Of a DNA stretch of 64,000 bases, positions 21,035 through 32,010 are shown one piece after another; position 1 is the first letter of the stretch; each line of letters opens with the position of its first letter. The notes below the pieces were generated by a model, which was not told the DNA's origin, did not search any database, and worked only from the letters and a program-made list of their open reading frames with translations. This DNA comes from Plazaster borealis (Eukaryota; Echinodermata; Asteroidea; Forcipulatida; Labidiasteridae): the NCBI GenBank assembly GCA_021014325.1, contig CM037472.1:37844234-37908233 (forward strand). The letters are read 5' to 3'. A program made the translations under genes and the position numbers.

Positions 21035-22821
21035 CCAGTGTGCAATTAGAAAATAGCAAATAATGACAAACTATGACAACTATTTCTCAAAATCAGACAA
21101 AAACAAATGAAGCTGAGCATCACATTTGTTTCTCTAATTTTGTATGACCTTTGAGACTAAGCTAATACAGGCCTGGAATTTCATCTTAAAGAGGGAAAAA
21201 CCATCTCCACTGGGCAAACAGCACTTCTATTGGGAAAATCTGAAAGTCTAAGGGAAAGTTTTGAAAGGGGCACAAAGGCCAAGACTGGAGCAGCAAATAC
21301 CACGACCTCCGTGTAATTCCAGGCCTGAGCTAACTAAAGGTCAAATCACGATGAGGCATTACAATGATTTTGTCTTCTTCTAAACAATAAATCTTTGATT
21401 TTGTTTCCCTCTTTGAGTTGAGTAATGACAAAAATAAGGATTTTTGTTTTTTAACTAGCCTGTTCATCATGAATTTAATCCGCACTACCTTAGTCAATCC
21501 ACAGGAACAGAAGAAAACCCCACTAATAAAGTCTATATACAATAATTTGATATTAAACTTGATTTAGATTCAGTGTGAAATACAATACTACCTTACTACC
21601 ACCTCACCTCCCATGCTTCCAAAATGTCTGTTCTTGATCCATCACCTTCCTCAAAAATAAACCAAAACATTAAAATCAAAACCAAAAACAAACAAAAATA
21701 ATAATAAAGAAAGCAAAAATCTTCTTTTTCAAAATGTTTGTGCTTTTACTCTGCACTTAAACAATGGCTGGTTGTCCCTAAACAACGACTTTATTATTGC
21801 TGAAGGGGGGCTTGCATTGTTGCAAACAATAACTACCCCAATCCTGTTCGCAAGTGTAACGTAATTCCGCTGTAAGTTACACCCACTACACACAAACTTG
21901 TTCCACGGATTGCCTGTAGGAGATCTGCATTGAGTTCATTTTTCTTTGATGATTTATGCCAGAGAATGTTAATGACAGCACTTGGGTTTTACGTATACGT
22001 TCACGTTCTTCAGACTATTGTTCGTCTCAGAATTAGTAGTTTCTGTCATAAGAAATGCTTTTGAACGATGACAAAAGGTGATATTTGGTAAATTTACAAA
22101 CATATGCCAGCTTTGGAGCCAGAAGTAGAGAACAAGTTTGGGAGTGCAGCAGTTACATGAGCGTATTATGCAATGACTTACCAACAACAGGATTGAGTAT
22201 ACTGACTTGAGTGATAAAGCACTCTCATCAGAGCGTGTCTTATGCCAACCTCAATACGCCTCAATCGGGAGTCCTTTACTGAAACAAATGCTCCATGAAC
22301 ACGTATACTCTCCCAATTGGGGGGGCTACGCGTATCGTAAGGCCAGAAATCCACGTATCCGTCATGCGTTGTGTGTAGTGCACGATGCGAAATAAATGAA
22401 AATACACGCCAAGCTAACGCACGTAGTTCCATGTATAAGTATTGCGTTCTGCGTTATTCGTACAAATTAAGTGCATTGCTCGGCGCGTATTTTCATTCTA
22501 AAGGATTGCGCATTACGCACAGTGCATTTCTGGCCTACTAGACCCTTCCCATGAGATATGTAAATTGCACATCGCATGTGCGCACTAAAACCAGTGGTGG
22601 GCTAAAAAAAAAGGAGAATATCACGCTTTTTTGTGTAGGGCTAATGGTGGCGTGACGCATACGCGTTTGTCCATCTGCTTAGTGCACAACACTATGGCGT
22701 TTGCCAACTAATAGTGTCTGTACACATGCGTAAATGTAATTAGCATATTTCATGGGAAATTACCCAATTTAAATCTTGAATCCCAAAAGACCCAATTTCG
22801 AATCCTTTGGTGCTATATATA
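21035..22821. other. Intergenic, no gene recognised
   Basis: AT-rich up to about 22150, then a CpG-containing stretch (22200-22720) with motifs such as 'gtgcacgatgcgaaat' that could be an old transposon. I cannot assign it. No convincing coding exon is seen. Confidence 0.4.
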
Positions 22822-23246
22822 CTCTATAGTCTTGTCCTAAGATGTCAGTGATCAATACATGATGTTTATGTACGCTTAACCTTGTAGTAACTCGTAAATA
22901 GCGCGCCCTCTTACGGCATGATTTAACCAACTTGAACAGTTCTCACTAACCTCTTGGGAATCCTGCAACACTGGGTTAACTTTTTCTTTGTTTTCTCCCC
23001 AGCCTTTTCCCAAGGAGCCAATCAGCACGCGATCGCTCACGTGCCGATAAGTTCCCTAGGATAAGCTGGGGAGAAAACAAAGAAAAATTTAACCCAGTGC
23101 TGCAAGATTTCCCAAGACGTTAGTGAGAGCTGGTCAAGTTGGTTAAATCATGCCGTAAGAGGGCACACTACATGTATTGTGAATTACTACGAGTGTACAA
23201 ACACAATCCACTATCAATCACTGACGTCTTGGGGCAAGACTCTACT
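22822..23246. mobile_element. Large foldback (palindromic) element
   Basis: Two arms of about 190 bp are inverted copies. The left reads 'ccctcttacggcatgattta' and 'tttttctttgttttctcccc'; the right carries their inverses near 23145 and 23080. The outer tips are 'agtcttgtcctaagatgtca' and the inverse of 'cttgccccaagacgtca'. The spacer near 23025-23060 includes 'atcagcacgcgatcgctcac'. The arms differ by scattered substitutions, so it is not a recent inversion. Confidence 0.85.
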
Positions 23247-23348
23247 CTCCTGATCAGGTGAAGAAAAAAAAAACCTTGTCACTGATCGGAAACCAACTAA
23301 AGGAACAGCCCCAATTGAGAATGCTATGGTCAACAACATTATCAAAAA

Positions 23349-23531
23349 ATTTACCCAATTCACCCGACATCATCACCCACGTAAATTCTTGGCTGCACCA
23401 CTTTGGGAGTCAGATTCTATGCGTCTTTAGTAGTGCGCATGTGGTTACAAGCGCATCATATCTTTACATGCAACTTGACTCCTAAGATGGTAGAGCAACT
23501 GCAGACAGTAGGTATTTGTGACGTCAGTGCA
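23349..23531. mobile_element. MITE, family L, copy 1
   Basis: It has 'acccaattcacccgacatca' at one end and 'tttgtgacgtca' at the other, with 'gggagtcagattc' and 'cttgactcctaagatgg' as inverted inner parts. The second copy is at 24152-24300. Confidence 0.65.
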
Positions 23532-24151
23532 AGGGGTAAAGCATGTGTAAAGTAGTGTTACCAACCAAATCTATAGAGTGTTTCGGGGGTACCCCACACT
23601 ATCCTTCTGTTACTTTCATTACATGTAAAACATGACTTTTGCCCCCTTTCTCCCAAGAACCAAATGCTTTGGCGCTGACCCAGCCCCTCTTCCCTTGTCA
23701 CTTGACCCATTACCATCACTGCGATGGGCCAAACACAACCTGTTAGACGCCGAATTGACACAACACGACAAAGGAATAATAGCACATGTTTTTTCGCGTT
23801 TGTTTTTACGCTCAAAGGCATGCCCTAGGCTTGGGCATAACTATAGACGAAATGAATCTACATCGTTTGTTGTCCAACTCAATGTAAAGTCATTCATTAA
23901 TGTGCAAAGTATTTTTCTCAGTATCATGTAAACAAGTTGTCTTTGAGTTGTGGCAAAAATTCACTAATTTTGAGTTGTGGCCTAAATTCATTAACGGTGA
24001 TGGGTCAATCTTTATCCAATGAAAAGGGAAGGGGGAGGGGGAAGCTACAGAGGGGGTAGCCCACCCTTCATTCCTCCCTCTCCCAAGGTCTAACTTCTTG
24101 TACCCCCAGCAGTTTAGGGTCTGGATGTAGACCCCCGACACATGTACCTAT

Positions 24152-24300
24152 TGACCCAATTCACCTGACGTCATCACCCACAATAAATCTTGGTTGCGCC
24201 ATTTTGTGAGTCACATAACCCGGGTGTTACTGTGCAGCCATGCACCATATCTATGCCAGTTGACTCCCAAAATGGCAAACGGGTGTGACGTCAGATTTTC
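24152..24300. mobile_element. MITE, family L, copy 2
   Basis: It starts 'acccaattcacctgacgtca' and ends 'cgggtgtgacgtcag'. Inner inverted parts are 'gccattttgtgagtcac' and 'gttgactcccaaaatggc'. It lies in or just beyond the 3' UTR of the minus-strand hnRNP gene. Confidence 0.7.
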
Positions 24301-24488
24301 CACCAATAACCCCAACCATGTACTGTATCCAGCACACCAATCTTCACCTATGTACACTCATAAACACCAGATATCGGCGCAAATGACAAACTCACTTTTG
24401 GTTACAGGTAACATGAAAAGAACGCCTCGTGTCCATCAACGGACGAAAGGCTCAGTACATGCATTAGATACAAGATCAGATCTCCATT

Positions 24489-24878
24489 TTACTGACTGTA
24501 GGGGTTGTAGGCCCCTCTGCCATAACCACCACTACCCCCTCCGAAGTTGGAGGCTGTGCTTCCACCGTAGGTAGAGCTTGTGTTTCCGCTGAAGCCAGAG
24601 CTGTATGTGCTTCCATAGGGGCTGCTCGCCTCCTTACTGCCGTAATTCTGGTATTGACTATTGCTTCCGTAGCCTGGGTTGCTCCCATAGCCTGGAGTGC
24701 TGCCCATGTAGCTGGCGCCTCCACTGTTGAACCCAGTGGTGTTGCTTGGGTATGTGTTGTAGCTTCCATATGCCATGGGCTGGCCGTATAGACCCATGCT
24801 GTTTGCAAATGTACCACCGAAGCCACCAGGTGAGCCATATGGTACAGCTTGTCTGTTCTGAGCAAGCTTGATTTCCAC
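24489..24878 (-). CDS. hnRNP A/B-like RNA-binding protein, terminal coding exon
   Basis: This exon encodes VEIKLAQNRQ, which is the last strand of RRM2, followed by a low-complexity tail of about 115 residues rich in Gly, Ser, Tyr and Asn (many GYGS, YGS and SGGY-like groups). The protein ends GRGAYNPYSQ and a stop at 24491-24489. The acceptor on the minus strand is 'tatttattgcag'. The phase-0 join to the exon at 26399-27012 restores a normal RRM end. Tails of this composition are typical of hnRNP A/B and DAZAP1-type proteins and promote self-association in RNA granules. That behaviour is family knowledge, not shown here. An antisense-frame 182-codon open frame in the same place is a shadow. 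Confidence 0.92.
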   Translation of the reverse strand: MEIKLAQNRQAVPYGSPGGFGGTFANSMGLYGQPMAYGSYNTYPSNTTGFNSGGASYMGSTPGYGSNPGYGSNSQYQNYGSKEASSPYGSTYSSGFSGNTSSTYGGSTASNFGGGSGGYGRGAYNPYSQ

Positions 24879-26398
24879 CTGCAATAAATACGTGATATTA
24901 AATTATTGTCAAGCAGAGCTTTCTCTAACATTGCACCCCGTCTATGGAATTCACTTCCGCTGGACCTCAGAACACAGAATACTCCATCAATCTTCAAACG
25001 ACACCTCAAGACTCGTCTCTTCAAACGAGCAATTTAAATCCAGGACTTCCTTTTTGAGAACCAGCGCCCTTGAATGGCATTTTTTAGTCAGATACTGTGC
25101 GCTTTATAAGTGCTGTTTATCATTATTAGATGTCCTTCTGTAATGCCATCAGACACAGGGTTTGTTGCTTGTCTTCAGCCTCCATTTTTATTCCCAAGAA
25201 CCATGACCTTGACTTTGACCTCTAGGCATAGTGTTAGCAAGAGGGGTGTCTTGGTGTCTTTTGGACACAATGTTTTAAATTTGGACACCCTGTTTTATCT
25301 GTCATTTACATGTGAATGTATCGCAAGTGACCAATTTGGACACCCAGTTTTTTAAATTTCCAGCAAATATGGACACCCTTTTACCAAATCATGGCTAAAA
25401 CATTGCCTCTACTCTAGGTATTATAAACTTTATGAAAAAAATCTTAAAACTATGATCACGTCCTGCCTTGCCTTTGGCCAATTTTGTTTAGAACATTGAA
25501 AAAAGATTGCTTGGCAAAAAATTGGTTGCCAGCCGAAATTTCCAATCGATGAATTTACAGGTGTCTGGCTCTACAGCCACAAAAGAAATGGTTTGTAATT
25601 TACTTTTTATGTCCAAAGTGAAAGGAACGGAGACTTATTAAAACTATGCCTCTTCTAAATTTTTGTTAACGCAATTTGTCTTTCTTTTTATATGACTAAT
25701 GATGGCAAGTATTGGAGTTGTCTGGGTTGGCAAAGGGGGCGTGGCATCTAATGGACATCTTAACCTTGAGTTTTAAAATGTGGCAAGTGTTTGAAAAAAA
25801 GGGTTTCCAATCTTAAGCTCTGCAGTTGCGACTGCTACAAACCAACCATTGAGAAACATGTATAACAATTTTCATAACTAGCACAACCATACCATTCTGT
25901 TTGGTCCGATTATCTGTGACAAACAAAGAGTTAATTTATTAATTTTCATGTTCAATATTAATGACTCAATATTAATATAGAATTAGTCAACATCACAAAA
26001 AGGTGTCAATAAGCAATCAGTAGGCTAGGTAGTTATGGAGAGGATTGGTGAAAATATTTGGGCAATTTTGAAAAGTAAATTCAGTGGCATTATGTCCATT
26101 TGTTCTGAGCTAAAATGTTAAAAACTACACTACAGACACTGAGACAGTGACATGACAAATATATGCACTTCATATTTTCTTAATATGATCTTTGATGGGG
26201 ACCGTGGATGGGTAATTTGGTATTATTTAGAAATAATAGGGCTTATTTTCATGTAACATGTGTTTCTTAACCTGCGTAGATAAGAAAGTAAGGAAAACTG
26301 TTTCTCTTCCACCAGCTTCTGTGAATGATGATAAATTATAACATTACAAATTGTTATTGTATTATGTTAGGTTGTACTTTTGGGTGAACAATATTTAC
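24879..26398 (-). other. Intron of hnRNP-like gene
   Basis: A 1520-bp GT-AG intron, with donor 'gtaaat' at 26398 and acceptor 'gcag' ending at 24879. It carries a LINE 3' end at 24912-25037 in antisense. The rest is AT-rich without a further recognised feature. Confidence 0.85.
24912..25110 (+). pseudogene. 3' end of a non-LTR retrotransposon (reverse-transcriptase ORF tail)
   Basis: The frame from 24912 to the TAA at 25035-25037 reads SRAFSNIAPRLWNSLPLDLR, then TPSIFKRHLKTRLFKRAI. The APRLWNSLP and FKxxLKTxLF signature is the extreme C terminus of many CR1/L2-like non-LTR retrotransposon polymerases. It is followed by 'gtgcgctttataagtgctg' and an ATTATT end, which is a LINE/SINE tail. The rest of the element is missing (5' truncation). 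It is antisense in the hnRNP intron. The clade assignment is approximate. Confidence 0.85.
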
Positions 26399-27012
26399 CG
26401 TTTTGTTATTGATTTGTATAAACTGGGATGAAACTGCTTTTGTTGCCTCTGCGGGGCTGCTGAATTCCACAAAGCCAAACCCTCTCATTCTCTGTGTAAC
26501 TTTGTCAAATTTTATTTCAACACCGATCACAGTTCCAAATCTAGTCAGCGCACTTTCAATTTCTTCATTAGTCGTTCCATTGGAAATGCCCCCGAGAAAA
26601 ACCTTCTTTTCCTGGCTTTCGGAAAATTGATCAGACCTTCCCCTGCCCCCGCCGGCACCGCCCATGTCTGGCTTCATATCCCCCTTTCGAACGGCTACTT
26701 TACACTCCACTTGTTTGTTGTCAACGAAATGGGGGCCGCTGGATAGGGCAGAATCTCTGGCATCACGGCTGCTGAAATTGACAAAACCAAACCCTCTGCT
26801 GCGGCTCGTGCCAGGGTCGACAAGAACAACTGCCGATTCGATCGCCCCAAATCGTCCAAAATATTCCTGAAGCGTTTCCTTTGACGTCTCTATTGCGAGA
26901 GATCCTACGAATATGCTGCAAGGGTTCTCCATGGTTTCCAGTTGGGATGTGTTGTTTCTTTCTGATGGTGGAACTATGCGTTTCTTTGACAGGTGACCGG
27001 ACCAGAAATCAC
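26399..27012 (-). CDS. hnRNP A/B-like RNA-binding protein, main exon with RRM1 and RRM2
   Basis: This exon encodes two RNA-recognition motifs. Numbered from the first Met within the exon (26932-26930), RRM1 spans about residues 6-83 with RNP2 IFVGSL and RNP1 RGFGFVNF. A Gly-rich linker (GGAGGGRGRS) follows. RRM2 starts at about 110 with RNP2 VFLGGI and RNP1 RGFGFVEF. The donor after INNKT is 'gtaaat'. The frame stays open upstream of that Met to a 'cccaatcttcag' acceptor at 27013. There it fits, in phase 1, a 30-nt microexon and a first exon with its own ATG. Translation could therefore begin at 27472 (368 residues) or at 26932 (307 residues). The family binds RNA to control splicing, transport and translation. 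DAZAP1, Musashi and hnRNP A2/B1 are the nearest types I can name. Orthology is unresolved. Confidence 0.93.
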
Positions 27013-27190
27013 CTGAAGATTGGGAAATTTTACGGAAACGTTGTAGCAATATGATTGCATTAGCAATATGCGGAGCGGTACCCAGAGCCCCACCATATAA
27101 CATATAACCTTCTTATCTTTAGGATTGTCAGGCAACCTGCCTAAATATTTCACTTTGCCTCGTCTGTGTGCGGGGAACCTGCATATTTAC

Positions 27191-27220
27191 CTTCATTGTT
27201 GATGTAGACAGGATTACCAG
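27191..27220 (-). CDS. Inferred 30-nt microexon of the hnRNP-like gene
   Basis: On the minus strand the sequence 'gcgttttag' precedes the exon and 'gtaaat' follows it. The exon contributes part of an Ala codon, GNPVYINNE, and the first base of a Gly codon. It is phase 1 at both ends, which fits the flanking exons exactly (27400-27472 upstream, 26399-27012 downstream). A length divisible by three means that skipping it keeps the frame. There is no transcript evidence here, and the call rests on splice signals and phase agreement. Confidence 0.6.
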
Positions 27221-27399
27221 CTAAAACGCAAACGGATGACCTTGTGACGTGCGCACCAAAGAGACACGTGAGCCGGTGCGCATACCACACAACAGGGAAA
27301 ACCCTGAGCAGCCAACCGGGGGATAACAGAAGGGGGAGGGGCATTTGCATAAAAGATACTTGGTTATAACAGTATTGTAATTACATTTAAAAAAAAAAC

Positions 27400-27472
27400 C
27401 TTTGGTGATGAGGCCCAGGGCAGGGCCAGGTGGTTGGTAGATGGGTGTGCCGGGTTTTTTCCCAAACGACAT
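27400..27472 (-). CDS. Inferred first coding exon of the hnRNP-like gene
   Basis: ATG at 27472-27470 opens MSFGKKPGTPIYQPPGPALG followed by LITK, plus one base (phase 1). The donor AAAG|GT is followed by a run of about ten T, so the 5' splice site is weak and U-rich. Through the microexon, the product would read LITKAGNPVYINNEGDFWSG into the RRM exon. I do not recognise this N-terminal extension from a named family. The alternative is that this is 5' UTR or unrelated and translation starts at 26932. Confidence 0.55.
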
Positions 27473-28978
27473 TGCTATGATGACCTTTTTTTGTTATGAT
27501 TTTGATTTTTTTTTTCCGATCGGAATGCGGATGTTGGAAAGAAGTATATAAAAAAGGTAAATTAACAAAAAGTTTGGGGAAAAAAAATTTGCGGGCTGGG
27601 GAATTTGCTGATCCAGTGACTTGATTGCATCATGGAGGGAGGAATTCCTTCCTTCATGATTGTATCGTATGTAAAGGGATTTTTACAATGTTGTTTGTCT
27701 TCTAGCTAACGTTGATTGCATAAGTCATATATAGTTTTTATTTGCTAAGTCATAAATTTGACCACAAATCAGATTGCCGCGGCTTCCTCAAAAAAATTAA
27801 CTTGAAAATAGAGACGCCCATAAAATAAGCATTGAGTTTGTTTACCTACCTACATGGACCTTAGAGAAAGGACCCATATTATACCAAGCAAATTGATTTG
27901 TTTTCACCCAATGCCATAGATGTATAAATTAAAACGGAATTGAAGATGGCACAGAAAATAAATATTGAAAATGTCAACCAGACAGCATCCAAGACATTAT
28001 CACACCACCGTATCTGATCGATGATCTTTCGAGCCAAAATCTTTACTACTTTTAGCACACCACTTGTCATAATTGTGATTTAGGCTAGGCTTGGTGTGGT
28101 AAGTCGCCATGTAAACCTCAGGCCGGGGGGTGGCCCTCCAGAAAAATTGTTTAAATAGATGAATAAATAACCAAATTAATAAATAAGTGCCGTCCGCAGT
28201 TTTAGGGTGATTTCCAAATGGGGCCGGTGGGGAGTGGGGCAATAATTGTTCACACTGCAATTACGATGTCATAAACTCTCGGTGTGTGTGTGTCTCCCCC
28301 ATACGGTAAATCTAACGTGGGCTGAAGGAAGGTAAGTCAAAAGAGGGCGCTATCAGACAAAATTTCTATGCAATATTTGGAGATATCCTATTGCGACTCA
28401 TGCACTTTACCGAAAAGAGGATGACACCGGATACAAAAACACAGAATACTACCATGTTCAATTAAAAATCTATTTTGGGGCCCCAATGACAGAACCGCAT
28501 AAGGAGATCATGAACGTGAAGTAATAAATGTGCATTGAATTGAATTGTAATCCGCCCCTGCCCACCCCAGCCGCGGTGTCCTAGGAAAATCTGTCCCCCA
28601 GAGATTCTGTCCCCCTCCCCCCATATGGGAAATTAACATGGGCTGGAGGAGGAGGATTCAAAAGAGGGCGCTACCATAAGAAGTTTGTACACAGTTCGCC
28701 GTATGGGAGGGGGGAGGCAGACTCTCCGGGAGGACAGAATCTCCTGTCACACCGGTCTTCATCCCAAAAATATAAAGCAGCTCAAAATACTACATTACTT
28801 ATATTTAGTAGATGCTAATTGAAGAGGGCAACACAAATATTATACATATTAAATTTAAAAAAATCGCAATCGTTCCGCCCAAAAACCATTACCGGTAGGC
28901 CTATTATAGGCTATTTGGATAAAAGTTAACTAATTATTATTAGTGAATTTTACCGAAATAGCCTAATTGAGAGTTTTG
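27473..28978. other. Divergent spacer between hnRNP-like and FAM181 genes
   Basis: No repeat of the main families appears until 28979. This stretch probably holds the hnRNP promoter. Two related GC-rich passages (near 28286-28345 and 28597-28700) share 'ccatatgggaaattaac'/'ccatacggtaaatctaac' and 'agagggcgct', so a short local duplication is likely. No TATA box is convincing. Confidence 0.4.
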
Positions 28979-29367
28979 TTAAAGGGATTGTATACGTTTG
29001 GTAATTGGAACCCACGTGTTTGTTTCAATCCTATATAGTTGTAGATATATACCATAAAACTAACCCGTGAAAATTTCTTTTCAAAAGGTGGTAGCGTTTT
29101 TGAGATATTGCCGAAAATCTTGAGCGGTTATGTCCACGCAGGAAGAATAAGCTGCAATTGGAATACACAATCTGAGAAACGTTACTGCAGCAACGCTTCT
29201 CAGATTAAATTTTTTGGGGATAAAAAGGTAATATCTTTTTCCATAACCGCAGTAGGGCCTACCTCGAAGTGAAAAGTTTCTTAAAATGCATTATACTATC
29301 CAAAGCTGCTGTACTTCTTACCAAGTTTGTATTGCTATTCATTTTCAGAGTCATTACCAAACGTATC
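28979..29367 (+). mobile_element. TTAA MITE, family C, copy 3
   Basis: Starts TTAAAGGGATTGTATACG. It has the central hairpin 'gaaacgttactgcagcaacg' and 'cataaccgcagtagggccta', and ends 'gagtcattaccaaacgtat'. The final CCTTTAA is lost. It lies 450 bp upstream of the FAM181 start codon. Confidence 0.85.
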
Positions 29368-29816
29368 TCTCCAATTCCATTAATGTGTGTCACTTTGATT
29401 TGACATAGCGCCCTCTCCTGCTTGAAAAGCATTCAATTGACTTCGTTCAAGTTAAAAAAAATCATACCTCGCGTTATCTGCGTACACAGTAGGCATACAC
29501 ACTGGATGGGGGGCTGATGTACAATGTATGTACATGTACAAGGACGTTGTGGTAGCCTACACCAATCACGTGTGTTGGGTTGTTTTACTTCTCGTGTGAC
29601 TCTTACGGCTTGCACGTGGAAGTGTCGCACTTGGCGGCATCCCCTGCATGCAATACCTTAATACTCAATGTGACGTAGACTTGATTTACACATGTTAAGG
29701 CTATGTGTAAAAGCAAACTCGGTGTCAACGCTTTGTAGCATCAGTCGTTCAGTTCTGTATCAGTACATGTCGATACAAGCAGTCCAGATCTCCATCTCGT
29801 ATCGTCTGTCCGAATA

Positions 29817-31133
29817 ATGACGCAGGGAGACCATCAGCAGCATCCCAGCGGGACGACCACCGCAGCCTGCTCCTCGTGTCCCAAAGACGCCGACTCGGCC
29901 GAGAGCAGGGGGATCAGTCCACCACTAGAGACGGTCTCATCATCAGCTGGGATGGAGGGACGGCCTCCGCATCATCCCCACCACCACCACCCTCATTATC
30001 GCAAGGAGCACACCGCAGCAGCAGATGGAGATGTGAAGACGCTTCTTCATTTTGTCAATCTTGCCTCGTCAGATATAAAGGCTGCACTGGACAAGTCAGC
30101 ACCCATCAGGAAATCTTCAGAGAATCGGAAGTATTTACAGAAACAGCTAAAGCGCAGCCCACCGCCTTTTTGTATCGATGACGACATTTACAAGAGCAGT
30201 AGTGCGACAGTGTCTACCCCTGTCGCCACACACGGCAGTCATGGCTTCAGTCCACGGAGATTCATCTCAAATCTGAACTCATCTCCCCCCAACCATCAGA
30301 GCAGCAGCCTTCACTTCTCGGAAAGATTAATGGCGAGTGCATCCCTTCATAGAGATCATATCAAAAACTCGGATTTGAACTTGATCAAGGAACTCACTTT
30401 TGGAAATATCCACCGGGGCACGGATCAGATCTTGGGCAAAAGAACATCGAATAGTTATCGGGATAAACATCATCTCCCGTCTGGTCGTGAGTTCACAGAT
30501 ATGACGACTTTAAGTCACGAGGAGGGGGGCAAGGACAGGGAGAACCCGGTGCCGCTCCGGAAGCGCAGACTACCCGCTTCATTTTGGCAAGAGCCCGGTA
30601 AAAGCGAGAATCACAAGACAACACCCGGGGCAATGGCTGGCCTTTCACCGATAGCAATGAACGCAAGTCTGAAATTTCCCCTCATGTCATCTCTTACCCA
30701 GGGCTTTACGGACTCTAGACCCACATCTCTGGATAAAAATGCAATCTATCCATCGAGCGATCACCAGTGTTTTCCCGGACAATCGTTTATGCCCTCTCTT
30801 TCAAACTCTCTAAACAGCGAGAATTACCTCAACCGTACTCTAAACTTTCCCTACTCCTCTATTTGCTCGTGCCACCAGCACACTGAACTGTATGGCTACG
30901 ACCACGGACCGGCTTGTGCCACTTACGCATCGAGACACGCCGGTGATGCACCGGGGATTTTCACCCCAATTGGCCCCACCGGGCTCATCTCCTCATCACG
31001 GTGGCACGTTCCCTCACTCAATGCCGACCGGCCGGACATGTGCCACCCGTCGTCCGCCCCACGTGTCGTCAAGCCCATTCCCACCAAGAGCATATCCTCG
31101 TATCCACATCGTTATCACCCAATATACACTTAA
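29817..31133 (+). CDS. FAM181: FAM181-family protein with TEAD-binding-like motif, intronless
   Basis: A 438-residue single-exon frame. Residues about 72-113 read DVKTLLHFVNLASSDIKAAL, then DKSAPIRKSSENRKYLQKQL and KR, which matches the conserved N-terminal block of vertebrate FAM181A/B as I remember it. Residues 247-260 read LRKRRLPASFWQEP. This resembles the omega-loop motif by which YAP (LRKLPDSFF) and FAM181 proteins bind TEAD transcription factors. The rest is low complexity: a His-rich stretch at 51-60 and Ser/Pro/His-rich C-terminal regions. There is no signal peptide or membrane segment. The likely role, inferred from the vertebrate family, is a nuclear TEAD partner in the developing nervous system or mesoderm. 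The first in-frame ATG, with no upstream in-frame Met of note, is the start. A second frame over 29876-30181 is a shadow. Confidence 0.87.
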   Translation: MTQGDHQQHPSGTTTAACSSCPKDADSAESRGISPPLETVSSSAGMEGRPPHHPHHHHPHYRKEHTAAADGDVKTLLHFVNLASSDIKAALDKSAPIRKSSENRKYLQKQLKRSPPPFCIDDDIYKSSSATVSTPVATHGSHGFSPRRFISNLNSSPPNHQSSSLHFSERLMASASLHRDHIKNSDLNLIKELTFGNIHRGTDQILGKRTSNSYRDKHHLPSGREFTDMTTLSHEEGGKDRENPVPLRKRRLPASFWQEPGKSENHKTTPGAMAGLSPIAMNASLKFPLMSSLTQGFTDSRPTSLDKNAIYPSSDHQCFPGQSFMPSLSNSLNSENYLNRTLNFPYSSICSCHQHTELYGYDHGPACATYASRHAGDAPGIFTPIGPTGLISSSRWHVPSLNADRPDMCHPSSAPRVVKPIPTKSISSYPHRYHPIYT

Positions 31134-32010
31134 AATGCTCTCCAATAACCCACATTTTTGTCAATAAAAATTTCACCTCATCAAAAGCACATCATCCCAT
31201 TTGGAACCCGACTGTCATTGTTCATGCCATAAATTGATGGCATTCCTACCGCTGGAGTTTGACATTTTCGCCGTGTTCTCACCCGCTGTGATGATAGCAT
31301 CCACTAGAGCGATGGAATGCAACCCCGAGATGACTGTATTCGCCTCATCGGATTGCTGAAACTCTTCGAAAAACAGGCCATAGCCTCTGAGCTATGCTCA
31401 TGAGGTCCTGGGGACCACTGCGTGCAGTGCGCCAAGGAGATTGACGGCTAGAGGCAAGTGTTCTGGTGTCCTTAACGGGCCGTCAGGCACGCGTTTTGCC
31501 ACGGGGGAGCAATTACAGACATGAGCGAACAAGCAAAACGCGTGTACTGAATGTGTATGAATTTCCAAATGTGAAGCGTACATTACTTACGTATAACCCT
31601 CACTGGGGTAAACTGACGGCCGGGTGTTATGTTACTGACACAAAATACCAATGGAATTAACTGCTTGCGCCAACGTCTATCGTGCACACTTATTTTGAAA
31701 CAATTGCCACCTTTAAACATGCATGAAACTCTGATCTTTAAAACATGAACCGAATTTTAACTCCCGATGTTTATTAATTTCGGCTATGCAGTATTTGTAT
31801 CGTGACAAACATCCATAATTATGATTTAGGCATTGCAGCTTTTTTTTTGCGGCACTTTCACATTGGATTGTTAAACAATCATATTGTTTCAAAATGGTTG
31901 AATAGCGTTGGTGTTAATAACTGACTTTAAAATAACACACTATGAAAGCAACTACGGGGTTTGTAAAGATGCTCGTCATCTATAAAAACATATTTATTTT
32001 ATTTAATAAA
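31134..32010 (+). other. FAM181: FAM181 3' UTR, two polyadenylation signals
   Basis: AATAAA occurs at 31163-31168, only 30 bases after the stop, and again at 32005-32010. The intervening 840 bases are free of the common repeats, which fits a long 3' UTR. Alternative polyadenylation is possible. Small open frames in it resemble nothing I know. Confidence 0.5.

Noticed and set aside
24476..25024. A 182-codon minus-strand frame over the hnRNP tail exon
   Set aside because: It is in a different frame from the Gly/Tyr-rich tail, runs through the splice acceptor into the intron and encodes nothing recognisable.
30892..31237. Small plus-strand frames at the end of FAM181
   Set aside because: They overlap the FAM181 frame in another phase and extend into the 3' UTR without any family feature.
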